Source: an uncultured Cellvibrionales bacterium
GTDB taxonomy: Bacteria; Pseudomonadota; Gammaproteobacteria; Pseudomonadales; Dasaniaceae
NCBI GenBank assembly: GCA_913019905.1
Contig: CAJVZD010000043.1
Span: 1-39,133, forward strand
DNA length: 39,133 nt
Direction of reading: 5' to 3'
Below the pieces are notes generated by a model. The model made no database searches and was not told the origin of the DNA. It saw only the letters and a program-made list of their open reading frames with translations. How positions within the stretch are numbered: the stretch's first letter is position 1; every line of letters begins with the position of its first letter. The position numbers and the translations under genes were made by a program. Shown piece by piece: positions 33,702-39,133 of the stretch.

Positions 33702-34214
33702 GCAGTAGTGTCCAAGAGGATGTAGTCTCGATTATCTAACAACTATAGCTAAGTTTCATGGGTCAGTGGCCAAACAATTCAGTTCACCTCGTAACGACTA
33801 AAGACAATACGAGAAAATGCGACTATAGACGACAGCCGTCAGCCTTCTCATCAAGTGCGGGGAATTTGAAATGGATAGACTGTGTTGATAGTGGTAACTG
33901 GCCTCAAATACCCCCCAAAGCATACTATGAAGGACGAGACCCAGACGTCCCAAGTCCGATAGGAATTTCAGTTTGGCTTACGTGATCATCTTTGAAATAA
34001 CGGACACTGGGCACGAAAAAAACATGTCTAACTCAATTTCTATGAGTTTAAACAGAAAAACGGCCAGGATACCGCGCCAACCACAGCTTCTACTATCTAA
34101 CGATAGCTAATAGGGTGATGATGGTACCCTCGTTGTTCCCACATAACCACCCTCTAAGAAGGGTGGTCTGTTTGCAGAGCACATCTATTTTCCAACATGT
34201 GCGAAATTGAAACC
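33702..34214. other. Intergenic region upstream of WS/DGAT
   Basis: A 513-base gap between two minus-strand genes. It holds a hairpin at 34146-34167 (listed separately) after gcdH. A plus-strand 75-codon frame at 33758 is not credible. Nothing else is recognised. Confidence 0.5.
34146..34167 (-). terminator. Hairpin after gcdH, possible terminator
   Basis: ACCACCCT (34146-34153), six-base loop, AGGGTGGT (34160-34167): perfect 8-bp stem, 48 bases past the gcdH stop. The T run on the minus side is poor. Confidence 0.5.
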
Positions 34215-35405
34215 CTAGAAAAAGGACTGGATATCGGTTTGACTACGACCCAAAATTAACCCGTGAATGTCATGCGTCCCTTCATAGGTATTCACAACCT
34301 CGAGGTTAACCATATGGCGCATAATCGGGTATTCATCAGATATACCATTCCCACCCAACATATCGCGAGCAACACGCGCTATATCCAGAGACTTACCGCA
34401 ATTATTTCGTTTGATCAGTGAAATTAGCTCCGGGGCGATATCATTGCTAATCATGAGTTCACCCGCGCGATGAGCTGCTTGCAAACCTAAGCTAATTTCG
34501 GTTTGCATTTCAGCTAATTTCATCTGCACGAGCTGATTCGCGGCCAGCGGTCGACCAAATTGTTTGCGATCAAGTACGTAATCGCGCGCAGTATGCCAGC
34601 AAGTCTCGGCGGCACCCAGCGCACCCCACGCAATACCAAAGCGAGCGTTGTTCAAACAACCGAATGGGCCGCCCAAGCCTCGCGCATGGGGCAGTTTATT
34701 TTCCTCTGGAACAAAGACTTCGTCCATAACGATCTCGCCCGTGATCGACGCCCGAAGTGCTAACTTTCCTTCAATTTTGGGCGCGCTTAAGCCTTCCATG
34801 CCTTTGTCTAAAATGAAACCGCGAATAACGTCTTCATCGTCTTTAGCCCACACCACAAACACGTCGGCGATCGGGCTATTTGATATCCACATCTTAGCGC
34901 CGGTCAGCTTGTAACCACCGTCAACCGAATGCGCGCGGGTGATCATGCCGCCGGGATCCGAACCATGATCCGGCTCCGTTAATCCAAAACAGCCAATCCA
35001 CTCGCCACTAGCCAGCTTCGGCAAATATTTTTCACGCTGAGCTTCATTCCCGTACGCATATATCGGGTACATGACCAAGGATGATTGCACACTGAGCATC
35101 GAACGATAACCTGAATCAACGCGTTCCACTTCTCGGGCGATTAAGCCGTAGCTAATGTAGTCAACGCCGGGACAACCGTAGCCTTGAATCGTGGAGCCCA
35201 ATAAACCCATCTCGCCCATCTCTCTGAATATCGCCGGATCGGTAGACTCTTCGCGGTAGGCTTGCTGTACCCGAGGTAATAGCTGTTCCTGCGCATACTG
35301 GCGTGCGCTGTCGCGAATCATTCGCTGTTCTTCAGTCAGCTGTTGCTCTAAAAGAAATGGATCCTGCCAGTCAATTTTCTGCCACTGTTTCGCTTTACTG
35401 CCCAC
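34215..35405 (-). CDS. gcdH: Glutaryl-CoA dehydrogenase
   Basis: A 396-residue FAD-dependent acyl-CoA dehydrogenase that converts glutaryl-CoA to crotonyl-CoA in lysine, tryptophan and glutarate breakdown. The start region DWQDPFLLEQQLTEEQ, the FAD/substrate segment CFGLTEPDHGSDPGGM and the catalytic base E375 in NTYEGTHDIHGLILGR match GcdH rather than other acyl-CoA dehydrogenases. Length is normal. A LysR regulator is divergent 321 bases away, the common gcdH-gcdR arrangement; the CoA-transferase gcdG often found next to it is absent. The promoter side has AT-rich repeats (35459-35484). Confidence 0.93.
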   Translation of the reverse strand: MGSKAKQWQKIDWQDPFLLEQQLTEEQRMIRDSARQYAQEQLLPRVQQAYREESTDPAIFREMGEMGLLGSTIQGYGCPGVDYISYGLIAREVERVDSGYRSMLSVQSSLVMYPIYAYGNEAQREKYLPKLASGEWIGCFGLTEPDHGSDPGGMITRAHSVDGGYKLTGAKMWISNSPIADVFVVWAKDDEDVIRGFILDKGMEGLSAPKIEGKLALRASITGEIVMDEVFVPEENKLPHARGLGGPFGCLNNARFGIAWGALGAAETCWHTARDYVLDRKQFGRPLAANQLVQMKLAEMQTEISLGLQAAHRAGELMISNDIAPELISLIKRNNCGKSLDIARVARDMLGGNGISDEYPIMRHMVNLEVVNTYEGTHDIHGLILGRSQTDIQSFF

Positions 35406-35726
35406 GTTAAATTCCTCACTCGGTTATTTAATGGGAAGCACTTTACCAAAAACACCTTTATATATAAAATATATATAAAATATAGTTGCGATAGATAATC
35501 CATATGATCAATTAAGACGCGACTAATTAGTGCCTATCCATAAACTAACAAGCTCAGTCATTGCGAGCGTTAGCGCGGCAATCTCACCCAGCATTGGCGC
35601 GGGCTGCGGGAGATTGCCGCGCTTCGCTCGCAATGACATCGTTGAAAACACCCATTTCTGGATAGGCACTAATTAGGACGCGATTAACTAGGGATGTGAT
35701 AAATACAGTTTCGGTAAATAGTCAGT
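35406..35726. other. gcdH-LysR divergent region interrupted by a MITE-like element
   Basis: A 321-base gap. AT-rich direct repeats (tatatataaaatatatat at about 35459) lie on the gcdH side. A 138-154-base palindromic element (separate entry) fills the middle, leaving about 50 bases before the LysR ATG. Confidence 0.7.
35523..35676. mobile_element. MITE-like palindromic element
   Basis: Outer arms CTAATTAGTGCCTATCCA (35523-35540) and TGGATAGGCACTAATTAG (35659-35676) are an exact 18-bp inverted repeat. Inside are GTCATTGCGAGCG (35557) with CGCTCGCAATGAC (35625), and GCGCGGCAATCTC (35573) with GAGATTGCCGCGC (35610), both exact. CTAATTAG is itself a palindrome, so it may be an 8-bp target duplication flanking a 138-base element with 10-bp ends TGCCTATCCA. 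The cattgcgagcg...gcggcaatctc core resembles dispersed palindromes known in many bacterial genomes. No transposase is inside. Confidence 0.8.
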
Positions 35727-36608
35727 ATGGATATAAGAAAGCTACAGATCTTTGAAGCCGTTGCCAGATTGCAAAACTTTAGCCGTGCAGCAGAAGAACT
35801 TCATATGGCGCAACCTGCCGTAAGCATTGCGGTACAGAAGCTCGAAAACGAACTTGAATTGCGCCTACTTGACCGAGAGAGCCGCAAAGTACGATTAACT
35901 GCAGAAGGTGAAGAGGCCTTACAAAGAGCCCGTCAAATTCTGTTCCAAGTCGACGAATTAACGCACCACATGCGCGATCTTAGCGAGCTTGCTTCTGGCG
36001 AGCTGACCATCGCCTGCCCCTCCATGTTAGCCACCTATCATTTGCCGATTCTGCTTGGTGGTTTTCTTTCCTGTTATCCCGGCGTTTCTGCGCAGGTGAC
36101 CCAAGCGGGCACGCAGCTCATCGAACAAAAATTACTTAACGATGAAATTGAACTTGGCATAATTACGCTTGATGGACTGAAACCAGATTTGGAAATAACA
36201 CCCTTAATTTCGGAGGAAGTCGTGCTCTGCATGACTGCAAACCATCCTTGGGCCAAACGTAAAACCATCAATATCAAGGAGCTCGACCAACAAAACATGG
36301 TGCTTTATGAACAGGACTATTTTATTCGCCAAACCTTAGACCAACTTTGCAGAAGCGTCCGAGTCAAACCCGAGATACGTTTACAAACTAATTTCTTGCC
36401 CTTAATAGCCCGTATGGTTAAGGATGGCCTTGGCCTCAGCGTCGCGTTGCAAATGATGGTTGCCCAAGAACCCGAGATTTCTGGCGTCGCTCTTCGACCC
36501 GCAATAAAAATCGAAATGGGTATTGCGAAGCGAGTGGGTCGGCAATTATCGCGAGCTAATCAGGGATTTCTCGACTGGATTACAATCGAAAGAAAAAAGG
36601 ATAAGTAG
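35727..36608 (+). CDS. LysR-family transcriptional regulator, likely regulator of gcdH
   Basis: A 293-residue LysR-type regulator. The winged HTH is at 1-60 (LQIFEAVARLQNFSRAAEEL, AQPAVSIAVQKLENEL, LLDRESRKVRLTAEG), followed by a linker helix and a periplasmic-binding-like effector domain (about 90-290; GELTIACPSMLATYHLPILL, VVLCMTANHPWAKR). It is divergent from gcdH, and regulators in this position (GcdR) activate gcdH in response to glutarate or glutaryl-CoA; this role is inferred from context. The intervening MITE-like element may alter the shared control region. Confidence 0.92.
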   Translation: MDIRKLQIFEAVARLQNFSRAAEELHMAQPAVSIAVQKLENELELRLLDRESRKVRLTAEGEEALQRARQILFQVDELTHHMRDLSELASGELTIACPSMLATYHLPILLGGFLSCYPGVSAQVTQAGTQLIEQKLLNDEIELGIITLDGLKPDLEITPLISEEVVLCMTANHPWAKRKTINIKELDQQNMVLYEQDYFIRQTLDQLCRSVRVKPEIRLQTNFLPLIARMVKDGLGLSVALQMMVAQEPEISGVALRPAIKIEMGIAKRVGRQLSRANQGFLDWITIERKKDK

Positions 36609-36698
36609 TATTGACTGAATAAACCATTTCCTAAAACCTGCGTTTCGATTACTATGCGCGCCAATCACAGGGCTTAATCTCCCCAAGGAGGAAGTATC

Positions 36699-37037
36699 AT
36701 GTCAACAATCAACGGTAGAAGCCGACGCTTACGCAAGAAGTTATATCTAAACGAATTTTCCATTCTGGGTTTCGAATTCTCTTGCAAGATAAACCTAGAT
36801 TCAGAAGAAGAGTGCGAACTGTTCTTCGATAAATTTGCTGACCTGGTGGATGAGAAAAACCTGTTTGTCAGTATTGATGGCGATCAAGGCGTGTTTGAAG
36901 GTTTCGTTACTTCAGGTGATCGCTATGGCTCTGCCACCGAAGAAGATAGAAAATCGATTGAAGACGCATTAGCATCCTATAAAATTATCAGTGACGTCAC
37001 GGTTGGAGAATTGATGGACGCTCACTACTCCGTTTGA
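36699..37037 (+). CDS. yggL: YggL family 50S ribosome-binding protein (DUF469)
   Basis: A 112-residue protein. The start MSTINGRSRRLRKKLYLNEFSILGFEF matches YggL in pieces (NRSRRLRKK, then EF..LGF). The C-terminal part keeps the beta strand GVFEGFVTSGDRYGSATEEDR and the final helix. YggL is a small protein found with the large ribosomal subunit; its exact role is little known. The ribosome site aaggagg (36685-36691) is excellent. It runs alone, convergent with the small genes downstream of rhlE. Confidence 0.88.
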   Translation: MSTINGRSRRLRKKLYLNEFSILGFEFSCKINLDSEEECELFFDKFADLVDEKNLFVSIDGDQGVFEGFVTSGDRYGSATEEDRKSIEDALASYKIISDVTVGELMDAHYSV

Positions 37038-37224
37038 GCTGATCGCTCTGTCGCTGTCTGTTGTGGATATCTATCACCGTAAAATACTCGGATAGCATAT
37101 CCACGGTTAACTCAACCCCTTCATCAACCCCTTCATCAATCGTTTTATCAAGCAAGACTTTGCCGCGAGACATGGGCTTCTTCGCTAGCCTTAACGGCCG
37201 TTGCATGCTCGCGTTTATATTCAT
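36997..37224 (-). CDS. Possible small protein with DEGV repeat
   Basis: A 75-codon minus-strand frame starting MNINASMQRPL, containing KTIDEGVDEGVELTVDMLSEYF. The DEGV doubling comes from two exact copies of a 12-bp repeat (caaccccttcat, 37113-37136). It lies 56 bases after the small gene at 37281-37544 and overlaps the 3' end of yggL by 41 bases in antisense. No ribosome site is seen and no family is recognised. It may be the last gene of the rhlE group or a chance frame. Confidence 0.3.
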   Translation of the reverse strand: MNINASMQRPLRLAKKPMSRGKVLLDKTIDEGVDEGVELTVDMLSEYFTVIDIHNRQRQSDQLKRSSERPSILQP

Positions 37225-37280
37225 ATTCAGTGATAACAAGGGTAATAATCGCCATAACAATAAATTTAGAGCGCCTGCCT

Positions 37281-37544
37281 CTATTTAGCAGTCGTCAATG
37301 TTATTTCAAACTTGGCTCCGTGAATGGCATAACCTTTTTCTTCGAGCTGCGCGATAATATCAGCTTGATCCAAAGCGCTATGCGCTTTATCTGCTTCAAG
37401 TACTAGGCGTGTTCTAAAAGGTGACAAGGTCAACAAGTCACTATCAACATCTGCGGGTAACGCTAGATCTTCTATCTTGGTACCTTTGAGTACAGAAAGG
37501 TATTTAGTGCCATTGTTGGAGCTCGTGTAAATATCAATTTTCAT
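37281..37544 (-). CDS. Small protein of unknown function (DUF6139-like)
   Basis: An 87-residue soluble protein beginning MKIDIYTSSNNGTKYLSVLKG and ending EEKGYAIHGAKFEITL. The opening K-I/V-D-I-Y strand and the late I..KGYAI segment resemble small DUF6139-type proteins of proteobacteria; the match is by eye and uncertain. No catalytic residues are evident. It starts 43 bases after the rhlE stop on the same strand, so it is likely co-transcribed with the helicase. Confidence 0.7.
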   Translation of the reverse strand: MKIDIYTSSNNGTKYLSVLKGTKIEDLALPADVDSDLLTLSPFRTRLVLEADKAHSALDQADIIAQLEEKGYAIHGAKFEITLTTAK

Positions 37545-37587
37545 GTTTAAGACCCTGGAGGTTAGGTGTTGCTATCTGTTTGTTTAA

Positions 37588-38979
37588 TTACTGCTTTTTT
37601 CCCGACTTTTTCCCTGACGTTTTACCACCAGCGTTAGCTTTGCTCGCTTTATTTTTGCTGGGTCTGTCTTTGCTGGGCTTTTTTTTGCTAGGTTTAGCTT
37701 TACCGACTTTAGATTTCGACTTCGCAGGTTTTAGCTTGGCTTTTGGCTTTGCCGTTTGCTCTAGATTAATCTTGGTTTGGCTGGCTTTGTTACTGCGTAC
37801 CGGTCGTTTCTGTTTCTCTACGGTATCAATGAGTGAATCACGGCTGCCCACTTCAAAACCGGGCTTATTGATACGCCTAATGCGGCTACCGGTTAAGCGT
37901 TGTATAGCTTCTAGGGCACGCTCTTCTTCACGGTTAACAAACGAGATCGCGTGACCTTTCTCTCCGGCCCGGCCAGTCCGACCGATGCGATGCACATAGT
38001 CCTCGGCCAGGTAGGGTAGATTATAGTTAACAACATACTCTAAACCTTGGATGTCGAGACCACGGGCGGCTACTTCAGTTGCGATTAGCACCTGTATTTT
38101 GGCCGATTTGAAATCAGCCAGCGCGCGACGGCGAGAACCTTGGCTTTTATCGCTGTGACAAATCGCAACATCCACACGATTGTTTTTCAGGCTTGTCATT
38201 AATCGATCGGCTTGATCTTTAGTACTCGTAAAGACCAAAACTTGATACCAGTTTTGCTCATCCAGTAAGGTTTGAAATAACTCGATTTTGCGCCGCTCTT
38301 CCACCGCGTACATCACCTGATCAACCGTATCGGCGGTGATATTTTGCCTGGTGACGCGAATTTCTTGATGGTTTGTCAGTAGCTTATGTGCCAGCTCGTT
38401 GACCGTGGGGGATAAAGTGGCCGAGAACAATAAGGTTTGTCGCGACTGATGGGTTTGCGCCAATAACGACTGCACATCGGCGATAAACCCCATGTCCAAC
38501 ATACGATCGGCTTCATCGAGCACGGCAAATCTCACCTTGGCTAAATTAACGCTGCATTGATTGATATGCTCCAACAAGCGCCCCGGGGTCGCGATCAAAA
38601 TATCAACACCGGCCTTCAGCTTTCTTTCTTGACCTCCCATTTTTACGCCACCATAAACAGCGGTCACAGTTAAGGGCAAAAACTGAGCATAAGCGCCAAT
38701 CGTGTTGGCTAATTGCTCCGCTAGTTCACGGGTAGGCGTGAGAATGAGTGCACGCGGGCTACTGGCCTCTGTTGCTTCAGGTGCATCAACCATTTGCTGC
38801 AAAATAGGCAGTGCGAAAGCGGCGGTTTTACCCGTGCCCGTTTGTGCGTTAGCGAGTATATCTTTACCGCGCCGTGCGGGGATAATAGCCTGCTCTTGTA
38901 TCGGGGTCATCTGGGTATAACCACAGACATCCAGCGCTTTTTGAATGTCAGGGGCTAAGTCTAACGATGAAAAAATCAT
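37588..38979 (-). CDS. rhlE: DEAD-box RNA helicase, RhlE-type
   Basis: A 463-residue ATP-dependent RNA helicase. Motifs in order: F-S-S-L at the start with the Q motif (YTQMTPIQEQAI, about 21-32), Walker A AQTGTGKT (45-52), PTRELAEQ (82-89), TPGR, DEAD (155-158), SAT (186-188), ATEVAARGLDI and HRIGRTGRAG. From about residue 395 the C-terminus is a Lys/Pro/Ser-rich tail (KAKPSKKKPSKDRPSKNKAS), typical for RNA anchoring in RhlE-like proteins. It should remodel structured RNA in ribosome assembly or decay and is often cold-induced. A hairpin lies right before its ribosome site. RhlE versus another DEAD paralogue rests on overall look. Confidence 0.93.
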   Translation of the reverse strand: MIFSSLDLAPDIQKALDVCGYTQMTPIQEQAIIPARRGKDILANAQTGTGKTAAFALPILQQMVDAPEATEASSPRALILTPTRELAEQLANTIGAYAQFLPLTVTAVYGGVKMGGQERKLKAGVDILIATPGRLLEHINQCSVNLAKVRFAVLDEADRMLDMGFIADVQSLLAQTHQSRQTLLFSATLSPTVNELAHKLLTNHQEIRVTRQNITADTVDQVMYAVEERRKIELFQTLLDEQNWYQVLVFTSTKDQADRLMTSLKNNRVDVAICHSDKSQGSRRRALADFKSAKIQVLIATEVAARGLDIQGLEYVVNYNLPYLAEDYVHRIGRTGRAGEKGHAISFVNREEERALEAIQRLTGSRIRRINKPGFEVGSRDSLIDTVEKQKRPVRSNKASQTKINLEQTAKPKAKLKPAKSKSKVGKAKPSKKKPSKDRPSKNKASKANAGGKTSGKKSGKKQ

Positions 38980-38989
38980 GTAAATACCT

Positions 38990-39007
38990 CTGCGGTACTT
39001 ACCACAG
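38990..39007 (-). promoter_or_regulatory. Hairpin in the rhlE leader, next to the ribosome site
   Basis: On the minus strand CTGTGG-TAAGTA-CCGCAG pairs over six bases (one G-U) and ends directly before AGAGGT, the probable ribosome site of rhlE. A possible -10 box TATAAT lies at 39029-39024. It could tune translation with temperature or helicase level; inferred. Confidence 0.35.
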
Positions 39008-39048
39008 TCAAAATCGAGTGCGGATTATAAAGGATTTTTTCCTTGTAA

Positions 39049-39110
39049 GTCGGGTTTTAAAGAGACAAATCCTACCTATGGCTAGTCAATCAGTCGACTT
39101 AAAACCCGAC
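39049..39110. repeat. 12-bp inverted repeat with 38-base spacer
   Basis: GTCGGGTTTTAA (39049-39060) and TTAAAACCCGAC (39099-39110) are exact inverted copies. They span the stop codon of the partial frame at the right edge; they may form a long hairpin terminator for that gene. Confidence 0.7.
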
Positions 39111-39133
39111 CGACCAGGTCATTGGGCATGTCG
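39082..39133 (-). CDS. Possible 3' end of a gene entering from the right edge
   Basis: On the minus strand a frame enters from the window edge and reads DMPNDLVGRVLSRLID before TAG at 39084-39082. Only 16 full codons are visible. The composition looks protein-like and the position upstream of rhlE fits, but no family can be named. Confidence 0.35.
   Translation of the reverse strand, partial: DMPNDLVGRVLSRLID

Noticed and set aside
33758..33985. 75-codon frame upstream of WS/DGAT
   Set aside because: No ribosome site, low-complexity mix, no protein-like pattern.
1..39133. CRISPR array, rRNA, prophage or integrase-bounded island
   Set aside because: No regularly spaced repeats, no rRNA-like sequence, and no phage, integrase or transposase gene were seen.

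Overview
The window looks like a chromosomal piece of a marine, heterotrophic gammaproteobacterium, probably near the Cellvibrionales/Spongiibacteraceae. The reasons are a CYP153 alkane or fatty-acid hydroxylase, a wax-ester synthase (WS/DGAT), a TPR-sulfotransferase paired with a TonB-dependent receptor, a PanP-type decarboxylase, YggL, a Fur-type iron box and many oxidative catabolism genes. This placement is inferred from gene content; no rRNA, tRNA or CRISPR array is visible.

Layout. 1-5173: 3' part of a PLP decarboxylase (PanP-like), convergent with a minus-strand group made of a type-B carboxylesterase, a Rieske oxygenase and a PhyH-type Fe/2OG dioxygenase. 5330-6761: exported unknown protein plus dienelactone hydrolase, in a likely operon. 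6821-9386: minus-strand porin, FMN-binding protein and PepSY-TM protein, behind two overlapping Fur boxes; this looks like an iron-responsive flavin/redox unit. 9725-12743: glutathione S-transferase, a small SpoIIAA-like protein and CYP153. 13225-17808: TPR-sulfotransferase and TonB receptor, closed by a strong terminator. 18078-23118: YdjM-like membrane protein, pyruvate phosphate dikinase and a PNPOx-like flavin protein. 23438-27756: substrate-binding-like protein, exported M24 peptidase, MarR regulator with candidate operators, and a quinone oxidoreductase carrying an unexpected signal-peptide-like N-terminus. 27757-30849: a frameshifted small ORF, a CBS-pair protein, a BesD/HalD-like Fe/2OG enzyme and a glutathione peroxidase with an in-frame TGA. 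31165-33701: WS/DGAT overlapping a NlpC/P60-DTW fusion gene. 34215-38979: glutaryl-CoA dehydrogenase with a divergent LysR regulator separated by a MITE-like palindrome, then YggL, small proteins and an RhlE-type helicase.

The most striking observation is the glutathione peroxidase at 30382-30849. Its catalytic cysteine position is a TGA, and 14 bases later there is a hairpin with the same GGUC apical loop as the E. coli fdhF SECIS. It is a candidate selenoprotein that ordinary gene callers would miss or split. Second is the fusion of an NlpC/P60-like domain to a DTW-domain tRNA-modification enzyme, translationally coupled to a wax-ester synthase. Third is the Fur-box-controlled porin/FMN-binding/PepSY operon.

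The intergenic DNA carries several degenerate 13-17-bp tandem repeats, perfect inverted repeats and one MITE-like element, which suggests an actively remodelled non-coding fraction. Function calls rest on motifs read by eye; no database search was possible.
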